Shown piece by piece: positions 24,902-33,543 of a DNA stretch of 64,000 bases (positions are counted from its first letter, which is position 1; the number at the start of each line of letters is the position of its first letter). The stretch comes from Bryobacterales bacterium (GTDB taxonomy: Bacteria > Acidobacteriota > Terriglobia > Bryobacterales > Bryobacteraceae). The notes under the pieces are model-generated. The model saw only the letters and a list, made by a program, of their open reading frames with translations, was not told the DNA's origin and did not search any database. A program made the translations under genes and the position numbers. The DNA is taken from positions 18,498 through 82,497 of the forward strand of contig CANFEY010000012.1 in the NCBI GenBank assembly GCA_947446025.1, in the 5' to 3' direction.

Positions 24902-25498
24902 GTGTACGAACGAATTGCACCTACTGACCACGAGATCCTAGAATTGCTCGCCCGCCGCTGGAGCACGCGGGCTTACACGGCGCAGTCCATCGAGCCGGAG
25001 ACACTGCGGCGTCTGTTTGAAGCTGCACGATGGGCTCCTTCGAGCGGGAACGGGCAACCGTGGAGCTTTGTGGTGGCGCGCAAGGAAGACGCGGCGGAGT
25101 TTGAAAAGTTGGGGAGCGTGCTGAATCCGGGGAACGCATGGGCGAAGTCGGCGGCGGTGCTGGTGATTTCTGTCGCGCAACTGGATCGCGCTCCGGGCAA
25201 GCCCAACGGGCACGCATGGCACGACGTGGGGCTGGCGTGTGAGAATCTTGCGCTGCAGGCGACGGCTCTGGGGCTGTCCGTACACATGATGGGCGGCTTC
25301 AGCGCGGAGAAAGCTCGCGAGGTTTTTGCGATACCGGAGCGCTTTGCGCCGGTGGCGGCGATCAGCATCGGCTACCCCGCGGACCCGGACACGCTGCCCG
25401 AAGAGCTGCGTGCGAAGGATCTTGTACCGCGCCAACGGAAGACGATTCGTGAGTTTGTGTACTCGGGAAAGTTCGGCCAGCCGGGGGGCCTCGACTAA
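24902..25498 (+). CDS. nitroreductase-family FMN oxidoreductase
   Basis: This 198-residue protein starts with GTG. The FMN-binding N-terminus RRWSTRAYTAQSIEPETL and the segment AARWAPSSGNGQPWSFVVAR are typical, as are GLACENLALQATALGL and the late GYPAD motif. Such enzymes use NAD(P)H to reduce nitro groups, quinones or flavin. The ATG at 24869 would add 11 residues and overlap the peroxiredoxin start, so the GTG next to TATAAT is preferred. The stop shares a base with the next start (TAATG), indicating coupling to the aldo/keto reductase. Confidence 0.82.
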   Translation: MYERIAPTDHEILELLARRWSTRAYTAQSIEPETLRRLFEAARWAPSSGNGQPWSFVVARKEDAAEFEKLGSVLNPGNAWAKSAAVLVISVAQLDRAPGKPNGHAWHDVGLACENLALQATALGLSVHMMGGFSAEKAREVFAIPERFAPVAAISIGYPADPDTLPEELRAKDLVPRQRKTIREFVYSGKFGQPGGLD

Positions 25499-26400
25499 TG
25501 GAGCACCGCAAGATTGGGTCGCTCAGTGTGTCACTCGTGGGCATCGGCTGCAATAACTTCGGGTGGCGCATCGATGCGGCGGCGACGCAGGCGGTGGTGG
25601 ACTCGGCTTCGGACGCTGGGATCAATTTCTTCGACACCGCGGATGTCTACGGCACCGGGCAAAGCGAGGAGTTCTTGGGCAAGGCGCTGAAGGGCCGGCG
25701 GGACAAGGCGATCATCGCCAGCAAGTTCGGCATGCGCATGGGCGACGGGATGGAGGGCGCGCGGGCCGAGTACATCCGCAAGGCGCTGGATGCGAGTCTG
25801 CGGCGCTTGGGCGTCGAGGTGATCGACCTCTATCAGATCCACCGGCCGGACGCGAATACGCCCATCGCGGACACAATGGAAGTGCTCAACGAAGCCGTGA
25901 AGGCGGGCAAGGTGCGCGAGATCGGCTGCTCCAATTTTTCAGTGGAACAGCTGCAGGCCTCGCGTGCGACCCATGGCCCTGCGTATTTCGCCAGCGTGCA
26001 GAACGAGTACAGTTGGTTCCACCGGGCTCCTGAGGCGGGAGTCCTGCCGGAGTGTGCACGGACAGGCGTCGGATTCCTGCCTTACTTCCCACTCGCCAAC
26101 GGATTGCTCACGGGCAAGTACCGTAAAGGCGCGCCGCTACCGGAAGGCAGCAGGGCGAAGGATGGCTTCGGTCCCAAGGTGTTCACCGAAGAAAATCTCG
26201 CTCGCGTGGAAGCGTTGGCCGCTTTCGCTGAAACGCGCGGACATACGTTGCTGGAGCTGGCCTTCAGCTGGCTCGCGGCACGGCCCGAAGTCTCCAGCGT
26301 AATCGCCGGGGCCAAATCACCGGAGCAAGTGCGCGCGAATGCGAGCGCTGCTTCGTGGACGCTCAGCGAAGCGGATCAGGCCTTGGTGCTGGCGATATAG
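25498..26400 (+). CDS. aldo/keto reductase
   Basis: This 300-residue TIM-barrel NADPH oxidoreductase has the catalytic tetrad visible: Asp and Tyr in FFDTADVYGTGQSEEFLGKAL, Lys in AIIASKFGM and His in DLYQIHRPD. The NADPH-binding end reads SSVIAGAKSPEQVRANA. The gene is coupled to the nitroreductase upstream. Its end overlaps the converging DUF885 gene by 25 bases. Confidence 0.88.
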   Translation: MEHRKIGSLSVSLVGIGCNNFGWRIDAAATQAVVDSASDAGINFFDTADVYGTGQSEEFLGKALKGRRDKAIIASKFGMRMGDGMEGARAEYIRKALDASLRRLGVEVIDLYQIHRPDANTPIADTMEVLNEAVKAGKVREIGCSNFSVEQLQASRATHGPAYFASVQNEYSWFHRAPEAGVLPECARTGVGFLPYFPLANGLLTGKYRKGAPLPEGSRAKDGFGPKVFTEENLARVEALAAFAETRGHTLLELAFSWLAARPEVSSVIAGAKSPEQVRANASAASWTLSEADQALVLAI

Positions 26401-28142
26401 GCATCGATCCGGCTCTCCATTAACTCCATAGGTACGGAACCGGTGCGCAGGACCACGTTGTGATACTCGCGCATGGAGAAGCGCGCGCCCAGAGCCGAGC
26501 GTGCGCGGTCGCGTAGCTCGATGTACTTCAGCTGGCCGATCATGTAGGAACAGGCTTGGCCTGGGTACACAACGTAGCGTTCGATCTCACTCGCTTCAAT
26601 GCCGTAGTCGATGGATTGCTGACGGGTCCAACGTTTCGTGTGGATACCGGTATCGATCACCAGCCGGCGCGCACGGAACAATTCGGAATCCAGCTGCCCG
26701 ATCTCGCCTTCCACATCGCCCTGATACCAGCCGGATTCGGCGGCAAGGCGCTCGGCGTAGAGGCCCCAGCCTTCGCTGTTCGCGGCGATATTGCCGAATG
26801 CCCGCAACTGCATGAAGCGCGGCAGGGAGCGGTCTTCCACCTGCAGCGCGATCTGGAAGTGGTGGCCTGGAATCGCTTCGTGATAGGCCAGGCTGCGCAA
26901 TCCGAAGGTGGTCATATTGGAGAGCCGGCGCGGGAACTGCACGATGCCGCCGCGGGACCCGTCAGCCGCCGGCGCGTTGTAGTTGGCCGCGGCGTTGGCT
27001 TCACGGAATGTTGGAAATGGCTGGGCCGCCACTGGCGACTTCGGGCGCACGTCAAACAGCGACTCGGCCCGCTTCGCCGCGTCCTGAATGATGGCGTTGA
27101 AGTCCTTCATCACCTGCTCACGGCTGGCTTCCGAGGTGGGATTCGGATACTGCAAATCCAGATCGAGCTTTTCGGCGCGCTCTTTCACGGTGCCCTGCGT
27201 GCGGCCGAGCTGCTTCAGCAGCGTGTCCATGCGCGCCTCGATAGCGGCCACCTGGCGCAATCCGACTTGGTGGATTTCCTCGGGCGTCATCTTGGTAGTG
27301 GTGAAGCGGCGCAGGAAATACGCGTAGGCTTCGTCACCGCCCTTGAGCCGCCACAGACCGGCGTCGTCATTCGACTTCGGCAACTGGGCTTCCAGGGTGG
27401 CGATGGCCTGTTTCCAGGACGGGTAGATTTGCGTGGAAACGATGCGTTCCACTTCCGCGCGCAATTGCGTGCGCTTGGCGGCGGGAAGGTCCGGGATGGC
27501 GGCGGCCTTGTCTCCGAACACGATTGCGAAGGGGTTGGAGGCGGGCGCAGGATCAATGAAATTCTGCATCTGGCGGATGGTCGCCTGCAGGATAAAGCGC
27601 GGGGGAATGATTCCCTTCCCGGCCAAGCGCCGCGATTCTTCGATGGCTTCGAGCGTCCGCGCACGGATCTGCCCCATCGCCGCGACGAAGTTTTCCGCGT
27701 CGCGGACCTTGCCCATGGGGCGGGTCACAGTGAAGCGCTCCACCACGCTGACGTTCCAGCCGTTCATCTGTTCCAGCGGGAAGGTGTAGTCGAGATACGG
27801 CTCCTCTTCGGCGATGGTGTTGAGCTGCCACTCCATCACTTCGGACCACAGGCGCTGCTGTTCGGACATCGCACCGCGGTCGAACGCGCGCAATCCGGCG
27901 AGGCCCTTGCGGGCGAGTGCGATGGTCTTGCGGCGCTGGTCCAAGGTTTGCGGAGAGAGCGTGCGCTCCAAGCGGTCTTGCTCGGGACCCGTGAAATAGC
28001 GCTGGTTGGTGGCGAGCGCGGGATTGCTGCGGGCCCACTCATCGGTGAACTCGCGGAAGAAATCATCGATGGCGCGTTGCTGCCCGAAGGCAATCTCCGC
28101 CCCGGCCGCCGCGGTGGCTAGGCAAAACGTCCTGCGCTGCAT
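26376..28142 (-). CDS. DUF885-family secreted zinc hydrolase
   Basis: This 588-residue protein starts at MQRRTFCLATAAAGAEIAFG, an export signal. The hallmark LAYHEAIPGHHFQIALQ near residue 435 is the HExxxxH-like metal site of DUF885, a family of putative periplasmic peptidases or carboxyl hydrolases. Late motifs SEGWGLYAERLAAE (a third ligand Glu) and PGQACSYMIGQLKYIELRDR fit the family. The substrate is unknown. It lies 8 bases downstream of the CoA-transferase pair and is probably cotranscribed. Confidence 0.85.
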   Translation of the reverse strand: MQRRTFCLATAAAGAEIAFGQQRAIDDFFREFTDEWARSNPALATNQRYFTGPEQDRLERTLSPQTLDQRRKTIALARKGLAGLRAFDRGAMSEQQRLWSEVMEWQLNTIAEEEPYLDYTFPLEQMNGWNVSVVERFTVTRPMGKVRDAENFVAAMGQIRARTLEAIEESRRLAGKGIIPPRFILQATIRQMQNFIDPAPASNPFAIVFGDKAAAIPDLPAAKRTQLRAEVERIVSTQIYPSWKQAIATLEAQLPKSNDDAGLWRLKGGDEAYAYFLRRFTTTKMTPEEIHQVGLRQVAAIEARMDTLLKQLGRTQGTVKERAEKLDLDLQYPNPTSEASREQVMKDFNAIIQDAAKRAESLFDVRPKSPVAAQPFPTFREANAAANYNAPAADGSRGGIVQFPRRLSNMTTFGLRSLAYHEAIPGHHFQIALQVEDRSLPRFMQLRAFGNIAANSEGWGLYAERLAAESGWYQGDVEGEIGQLDSELFRARRLVIDTGIHTKRWTRQQSIDYGIEASEIERYVVYPGQACSYMIGQLKYIELRDRARSALGARFSMREYHNVVLRTGSVPMELMESRIDAYIASTKA

Positions 28143-28150
28143 ATGACCTC

Positions 28151-28930
28151 CTATTGTTGACCGGCGTGTGCCCGGGCTGTGCGTTCGTTCAGGTCGCGCA
28201 ACACGGCAAGTTCCTTTTCGGTCGGCTCCGGGGTGGTGTCGACGTGCGGTGCTACTTTCAGCGGCCACCCGGTTTCGGCGACCACTTGCTCGACGGTAAC
28301 ACCGGGATGCACGCTGGTGAGCGTCAACTCTTTGGTGACCGGGTCAGGGGTGAGAATGCCCAGGTCCGTGATGACTGCCGTGGGGCCTTTGCCGGGCAGG
28401 TTGAGTTTGGCGCGGCTATCGCCGCCCTCGAAATACCCACCCGACGTGAGGAAATCGAGCGTCTCTACGAACGCGCGCTTGTTGTGGCGCAAAGTGATCA
28501 GCACCTCGCCGCATGAAGCAGCGATCTCCTGGGCACCGCCCGCTCCCGGCAAGCGGACTTTGGGGCGCTGATAGGTGCCCCCGATGACGGTGCTGTTGAT
28601 GTTGGCGTACTTGTCGATCTGCGCGGCACCCAGGAAGCCGAGCGCGATGCGCCCGCCCTGTAGCCAATAGGAGAACATCTCCGGGATCGACACGACGGCG
28701 TCGGCGGTTTCGGAGAGTTCCCCATCGCCGATGGAGAGCGGCAGCACAGTGGGCTTCGCGCCGATGGTGCCGGATTCGTAGATCAGGATTGTATCCGGCG
28801 CGTGGGTCTGGCGGGCCAAGTTGGCGGCCGCGCTGGGAAGGCCGATGCCGACGAACAGCGGCGCTCCATTGCGGATCTTGCGCGCCGCGGCAATCGTCAT
28901 CATTTCGTCTGAGGTGTATTGGAGTGCCAT
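28151..28930 (-). CDS. CoA-transferase family I, beta subunit (GctB/IpdB-like)
   Basis: This 259-residue protein has VGIGLPSAAANLARQTHAPD at the CoA-binding loop and LIYESGTIGAKP, whose Glu corresponds to the catalytic Glu of glutaconate CoA-transferase. LPGAGGAQEIAASC and KLNLPGKGPTAVITDLGIL are further family segments. The start overlaps the alpha-subunit stop by one base (TAATG), so the two subunits form one complex. It could be a transferase or, as for IpdAB of steroid catabolism, a CoA-ester hydrolase. Confidence 0.83.
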   Translation of the reverse strand: MALQYTSDEMMTIAAARKIRNGAPLFVGIGLPSAAANLARQTHAPDTILIYESGTIGAKPTVLPLSIGDGELSETADAVVSIPEMFSYWLQGGRIALGFLGAAQIDKYANINSTVIGGTYQRPKVRLPGAGGAQEIAASCGEVLITLRHNKRAFVETLDFLTSGGYFEGGDSRAKLNLPGKGPTAVITDLGILTPDPVTKELTLTSVHPGVTVEQVVAETGWPLKVAPHVDTTPEPTEKELAVLRDLNERTARAHAGQQ

Positions 28931-29790
28931 TACTTGCCCCCCAGGGTCTGCCCAGCAAGGCTCAGTTTGAATTCCGCGAAATCCTTAGTGCCCTTGATGT
29001 GTTTGTCCATCCAGGAGGTGAAGGATTCGCGATCCTTGGAAATGTCATCCCACTTCTTGTAGAACGCGTTGTTGCGGGCGTAGTAGCCTTGCGCGTAAGA
29101 CGGGAACGCGCCGCCCTTCACTTCGCACACGTGGCCGACAACCCAATAGGGCAGCACCACCGCGTTGGGAGGAGCTTGCAGGTCATCGACAATCTCCTCG
29201 ACAGTGACGATGCTGCGTTTGGCGGCGAGTACGGCTTCTTTCTGCACGCCAACCACGCCCCACATCAGGACGTTGCCCTTGCGGTCCGCCTTCTGCGCGT
29301 GGATCACGGTGACGTCTGGCCTGTGGGCCGGAACCGCGGCCAGCTTTTCGCCGGTGAACGGACAATCGATGAACTTGATGCGACCGTTGTGTTTCGTGAG
29401 GTCCGTGCCGATGTAGCCGCGCAGCAATCCGAAGGGGAGGTTGGCGGCACCGGCGGCATACATAGCGGCCATGCCGGCGTGCGCGTGTTCCTCAACTTCG
29501 ATGGGCAGGGGCCAATCCTTTTCGACGGCGTCGCGCAGGCGGTGCAGTGAGCCGACGCCGGGATTGCCGCCCCAGGAGAAGACGATCTTCTTGACGCAGC
29601 CGGAACCGATCAGCATGTCATAGATGACGTCCGGGGTCATGCGGATCACAGTCAGATCCCGTTTGGCCTGCCGCACGATTTCGTGGCCGGCGGCGTAGGG
29701 GATCAAGTGCGTGAAACCTTCCAGCGCCACGATGTCGCCGTCCCGCACCGCGTCGCGAATCGCGTCTGAGAGTTGAGTGATATGTGCCAA
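28930..29790 (-). CDS. CoA-transferase family I, alpha subunit (GctA/IpdA-like)
   Basis: This is a 286-residue protein. DAVRDGDIVALEGFTHLIPY and HEIVRQAKRDLTVIRMTPDV form the N-terminal family signature, followed by KKIVFSWGGNPGVGS, GYIGTDL and DVTVIHAQKADRKGNVLMWG. TTG at 29790 is the likely start because the conserved sequence begins there and no ATG or GTG fits. It pairs with the beta subunit downstream. The acyl-CoA ligase and mutase elsewhere in the window suggest a wider organic-acid catabolism theme, but there is no direct link. Confidence 0.8.
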   Translation of the reverse strand: MAHITQLSDAIRDAVRDGDIVALEGFTHLIPYAAGHEIVRQAKRDLTVIRMTPDVIYDMLIGSGCVKKIVFSWGGNPGVGSLHRLRDAVEKDWPLPIEVEEHAHAGMAAMYAAGAANLPFGLLRGYIGTDLTKHNGRIKFIDCPFTGEKLAAVPAHRPDVTVIHAQKADRKGNVLMWGVVGVQKEAVLAAKRSIVTVEEIVDDLQAPPNAVVLPYWVVGHVCEVKGGAFPSYAQGYYARNNAFYKKWDDISKDRESFTSWMDKHIKGTKDFAEFKLSLAGQTLGGK

Positions 29791-29829
29791 GAGACTATTT
29801 TGCCACGCCGGGGGGCAGCGCCGCGCTGC

Positions 29830-29835
29830 TATAAT
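29830..29835 (+). promoter_or_regulatory. -10 TATAAT for the first TPR gene
   Basis: A perfect TATAAT ends 8 bases before the ATG at 29844, with no ribosome site; a leaderless or near-leaderless transcript is expected. No consensus -35 is at the usual distance. Confidence 0.5.
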
Positions 29836-29843
29836 CGGCCTAC

Positions 29844-30614
29844 ATGGGCCCCGGTTCGCTCTTCGGCAAGCTTCGCAAGATTCTGGAGAAACCACCCGTG
29901 CCTGCGCATCTGCAGCAACAGGGATACGGAGAGGTCCCGTGGTACCGGGGTTTGTTGGACGCGATTCGTCCGCCATCAGTTGTACCCACCGGGCGGACGC
30001 CGATGAACTCATCGCAACGCCGGATGCTGCTGATCACCGCGGGCATCGTGCTCCCTGCCGCAGCGATATGGGGCGTCATCGACTACGTGGCAGGCGCTCC
30101 CGCCCGCTCGAAGGCGGCGTTTGAAGATGGAATGCGCATCATGGGGACCAATGATTTCGTGGGTGCGGCGAAGCGCTTTTCTGATTCGATTTCCATTCGC
30201 GAGACGGCCGATGCGTATCTGGAGCGCGGGAACGCGTATGAGAATTTGCAGCAGGGCGACAAGGCACTGGCGGACTGGAGCAAAGCGTTGAACCTGGATC
30301 AGGGCATGGCCGCCGCCTATACGGCGCGGGCCACGCATTACCGTTTGGCCGGGAACTTTGCAAAAGCCATTCCGGATCTGGATCAGTCCATCCAATTGGA
30401 CCCATCAGTGGACGGCTATTTTCAACGCGGCCAGACGTACGCCGCGTTGGGTGACTACAAGAAAGCGGTGGAGGACTACGACCGGTCCATTCTGGAGCGC
30501 CGGGAAGCGCCCTACGTGTATTTGGCGCGGTCGATTGCGAAACGCGCGCTGGGCGATGAAGAGGGTTACCGCCAGGACCAACTGAAGGCCGCTGAATTGC
30601 AGAACATCCGCTAG
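29844..30614 (+). CDS. membrane-anchored TPR protein
   Basis: This 256-residue protein has a basic N-terminal cytoplasmic segment, one transmembrane helix (about residues 61-82) and four to five TPR units outside, for example TADAYLERGNAYENLQQGDK and VDGYFQRGQTYAALGDYKKA. TPR arrays serve protein-protein contacts. The next gene is a paralogue with the same layout, implying a tandem duplication. An internal ATG (MNSSQRRMLL) 53 residues in could be a second start. Confidence 0.72.
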   Translation: MGPGSLFGKLRKILEKPPVPAHLQQQGYGEVPWYRGLLDAIRPPSVVPTGRTPMNSSQRRMLLITAGIVLPAAAIWGVIDYVAGAPARSKAAFEDGMRIMGTNDFVGAAKRFSDSISIRETADAYLERGNAYENLQQGDKALADWSKALNLDQGMAAAYTARATHYRLAGNFAKAIPDLDQSIQLDPSVDGYFQRGQTYAALGDYKKAVEDYDRSILERREAPYVYLARSIAKRALGDEEGYRQDQLKAAELQNIR

Positions 30615-30621
30615 CGCGGGT

Positions 30622-30627
30622 TATAAT
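30622..30627 (+). promoter_or_regulatory. -10 TATAAT for the second TPR gene
   Basis: A perfect TATAAT ends only 5 bases before the ATG at 30633, with no room for a ribosome site. TTGCAG at 30597-30602 is a possible -35 with a 19-base spacer. Confidence 0.5.
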
Positions 30628-30632
30628 TTGGC

Positions 30633-31310
30633 ATGTCTGCTCCGCTTAGTAAGGCTCCCCCTCCGCCACCCACCGCTGAGCGGCGCGCGCAGAGGCTGAA
30701 ACAAAAACGGTTGATCATCAGCTGGGTGGCTGTTTTGCTGGTGGTTGGCCTCTCCTGGGAAGTTTACGACTACTACGCTTCGGCGGCCGCGCGGGCGGAG
30801 GAGCAAGTCAGGGAAGCAGCCAAACTCCTAAGCCCGGGCAACTATGAGCGGGCGGTGCCGCGACTGGACCAGGCCGTGGAAACGGACCCCACGTCGTGGA
30901 ACGCTTACTTTCAACGGGGCTTGGCGAAGCAGAACCTTGACAAACTGGACGACGCGCTGGCGGACTTCGACCATGCGTTGGCGCTTAAGCCTGACTTGGT
31001 TGAGGCGCTGACGGCCCGCGCTGAGATCTTGCGTAGGCAGGGGAACCTAAAGCGGGCAATGGAGGAACTTACTAAGGCGCTGGAGTTTAAGGCCGACCTG
31101 ACGGCGCACTATAGCAGAGGCTCGATCTACTCGGAATTGGGGCAACATCAGGAGGCGCTCGCCGATTTCACGTGGGTCATCGAGCAATCGCGCGATGCCC
31201 CGTTTGCGTACTTTGCCCGCGCCAAATCCCGGCGCGCGTTGGGGGACGAAGAAGGCGCGGTGGCAGACGAAAAGAAGGGCAATTCGTTCAACCGCGGCGT
31301 CGTGCGCTAA
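30633..31310 (+). CDS. membrane-anchored TPR protein, paralogue
   Basis: This 225-residue protein has a proline-rich cytoplasmic start, a transmembrane helix (about residues 30-50) and TPR units (SWNAYFQRGLAKQNLDKLDD, LTAHYSRGSIYSELGQHQEA). The closing part (APFAYFARAKSRRALGDEEG) matches the end of the preceding protein (APYVYLARSIAKRALGDEEG), so the two genes are duplicates. It ends 2 bases before the acyl-CoA ligase gene and may share its transcript. Confidence 0.72.
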   Translation: MSAPLSKAPPPPPTAERRAQRLKQKRLIISWVAVLLVVGLSWEVYDYYASAAARAEEQVREAAKLLSPGNYERAVPRLDQAVETDPTSWNAYFQRGLAKQNLDKLDDALADFDHALALKPDLVEALTARAEILRRQGNLKRAMEELTKALEFKADLTAHYSRGSIYSELGQHQEALADFTWVIEQSRDAPFAYFARAKSRRALGDEEGAVADEKKGNSFNRGVVR

Positions 31311-31312
31311 CC

Positions 31313-32881
31313 ATGTTCGTTCCGTTGACGCCGCTCCGCTGTCTGCATCACGCCGCGGCGCTGTACGGGTCGCGCGTAGGGGTGGCGTGCGGACCTCGGG
31401 AATTCACCTACACGGAATTGAAGCGAAGAGCAGAGCGCCTGGCGACAGGCCTGCGGGACTTGGGCGTTGCGCCCGGGGACCGCGTTGGCTACCTGAGCTT
31501 CAACAACCACCAGTTGTTTGAGGGCTATTTCGGGGTACCCCAGGCACGCGCGGTATTGATGCCGCTGAACGTGCGCCTTTCCGAGCCCGAGTTGGCGGCG
31601 ATCCTACAGCATTCCGGCGCGCGGGTGCTGATCTACGAAGACGAATTCCTGCCGCTGGTGGAACGCTTGCGGCGATCCTGCCCTGCGGTGGCCCACTGGA
31701 TCAGCATTGAGCGCGACTATGAATCCGTACTGGCCGCGGGGCGCGAAGAACACGCCGACGTGATGAGCTATGACGAACTGGGGATCGCGGAGTTGTTCTA
31801 CACCAGCGGCTCCACGGGCGTGCCCAAGGGGGTCATGTTATCGCACAGGACGCTCTACCTGCACGCGCTCGATTATGCGCTGCAATACAGGCAGGCAGCG
31901 ACGATGATCGACTTGCACACCATCCCGCTCTATCACGCAAATGGTTGGGGGCGGCCGCAAGCTTCCACCATGCTGGGCACCAAGCAAATCATGGTGCGGC
32001 GCTTCGATCCCGAGCATGTGTTCCAACTGGTGGAGCGGCACAGGGCCACGGACATGTGCCTGGTGCCGACGATGGCGAATGCGCTGGTGAACTCTGGGGC
32101 GCGCGAGCGGTTCGATTTATCCAGCCTGCGCCATATCAACATGGGCGGCGCGGCGAACTCGCCGGAGTTGGTGGCGCGTGTGGAGAGGGCGTTCCCCGGG
32201 TGCGAGTGTTCGAGCGGCTATGGGCTGACCGAGACCTCGCCGGTGATCACGCACACTGAGCAAAAGCTGGCGCTGCGGTTACCTGATGAGGAACGCTACC
32301 TGCGGCAATCGAAGACAGGGTGGCCATTGCCGGGCGTGACGTTGCGCGTGGTGGATGCGGAGATGCGGGACGTGCCGCGCGACGGGGCGACGGTGGGGGA
32401 GATCGTCGCCATGGGAGACCACGTGATGGACGGCTACTTCGGAGACGCGGCGGCGACGGAAGCTGCCTTCAGCGGACCGTGGCTGCACACCGGCGACATG
32501 GCGGTGTGGGAGGCCGACAACTACATCAACATTGTGGACCGCAAGAAGTTGATCATCGTGTCGGGAGGCGAGAATATCTCTTCGATAGAAGTCGAGAACA
32601 CGATTGCGGCGCATCCGGCGGTGCTGGAGTGCGCAGTGGTGGCGGCTCCCGATGAACGTTGGGGCGAAGTGCCTATGGCGTTTGTCGTCTTGCATCCGGG
32701 TGCGGAACTCACCGCGGAGGCCCTGCTCGGATTCTTGCGCGAGCGGCTGGCGAAATTCAAGCTGCCAAGAATCGTGGAGTTTTGCGAAGAGCCGCTTCCG
32801 AAGACGGGGACGGGCAAGATTCGCAAGCTGGAATTGCGTGAGCGGTTCTGGGCGGATGAGAAAGCGCGGGTGAAGGGCTGA
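31313..32881 (+). CDS. AMP-forming acyl-CoA synthetase
   Basis: This 522-residue adenylating enzyme has motif A3 YTSGSTGVPKGVMLSH near residue 162, A5 SSGYGLTETSPV near 302, A7 WLHTGDMAVWE near 390, A8 VDRKKLIIVSGGENISS and A10 PKTGTGKIRK with the catalytic Lys. These are the features of ligases that convert fatty or aromatic acids to CoA thioesters. The ATG at 31313 gives the family N-terminus. The stop shares a base with the next start (TGATG). Confidence 0.9.
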   Translation: MFVPLTPLRCLHHAAALYGSRVGVACGPREFTYTELKRRAERLATGLRDLGVAPGDRVGYLSFNNHQLFEGYFGVPQARAVLMPLNVRLSEPELAAILQHSGARVLIYEDEFLPLVERLRRSCPAVAHWISIERDYESVLAAGREEHADVMSYDELGIAELFYTSGSTGVPKGVMLSHRTLYLHALDYALQYRQAATMIDLHTIPLYHANGWGRPQASTMLGTKQIMVRRFDPEHVFQLVERHRATDMCLVPTMANALVNSGARERFDLSSLRHINMGGAANSPELVARVERAFPGCECSSGYGLTETSPVITHTEQKLALRLPDEERYLRQSKTGWPLPGVTLRVVDAEMRDVPRDGATVGEIVAMGDHVMDGYFGDAAATEAAFSGPWLHTGDMAVWEADNYINIVDRKKLIIVSGGENISSIEVENTIAAHPAVLECAVVAAPDERWGEVPMAFVVLHPGAELTAEALLGFLRERLAKFKLPRIVEFCEEPLPKTGTGKIRKLELRERFWADEKARVKG

Positions 32882-33543
32882 TGTTCACGGTACGGATCGC
32901 GGTGGAGCCGGCGGATCAAGACGTGTTGCTGGGGGACTTGTGGGAAGCGGGAACGCTCGGAGTCACCGAAGAAGACGGCTGCGTTGAGGCTTGGTTTGAG
33001 ACGAAGGAAGCGGCGTCGCGTTTTGGAACCGCGGTCCCCGCGCCGGAGCGGGATTGGGTGGCGGAGATGAAAGCCTCCTGGCCGGCACTGCTGGTGGGCG
33101 AGAAATTCTTTGTGGTGCCGCCGTGGTGCGACGATCCTACACCGGCGGGGCGGTTTCGTTTGGAGATCAACCCCGGGCAGCAGTGCGGCACGGGACAGCA
33201 TCCATGCACGCAGAAGTGTCTGGCCGCGATGGAGCGCTGCATCCGCCCGGGGGATTCGGTGCTGGACGTGGGCAGCGGCTCGGGCATCCTTTCAATTGCC
33301 GCGAAGTTGCTGGGCGCGGGGAGAGTGGTCGCTTGCGATATCGACCTGGAGACCGCGCGGCCTGTACCGTTCTTTCAGGGCAGCGTGGATGCGGTGCGGT
33401 CCGGTTCATTCGATGTTGTGGTGGCGAACATCAGCGAAGAGGTCATTGGAGAGATGCTGGCGGACTTTGAGCGCGTCGCTCGGGTGCGTATTCTCTCTGG
33501 CTTCCAGGACGACGCCGGCGATTGGACCTGCCAGGTGCGCTAG
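32881..33543 (+). CDS. PrmA-like (ribosomal protein L11) methyltransferase, compact
   Basis: This 220-residue protein is shorter than the usual PrmA (about 290). The N-terminal domain is present (FTVRIAVEPADQDVLLGDLW), followed by the signature GQQCGTGQHPCTQ and the SAM loop VLDVGSGSGILSIAAKLLGA. After ACDIDLETARP the usual helix and NARLNG-like segment are missing, and the product loop reads VVANISEEVIGEML. It probably methylates a protein lysine or N-terminus, but because of the shortened core it may have another target. Confidence 0.75.
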   Translation: MFTVRIAVEPADQDVLLGDLWEAGTLGVTEEDGCVEAWFETKEAASRFGTAVPAPERDWVAEMKASWPALLVGEKFFVVPPWCDDPTPAGRFRLEINPGQQCGTGQHPCTQKCLAAMERCIRPGDSVLDVGSGSGILSIAAKLLGAGRVVACDIDLETARPVPFFQGSVDAVRSGSFDVVVANISEEVIGEMLADFERVARVRILSGFQDDAGDWTCQVR

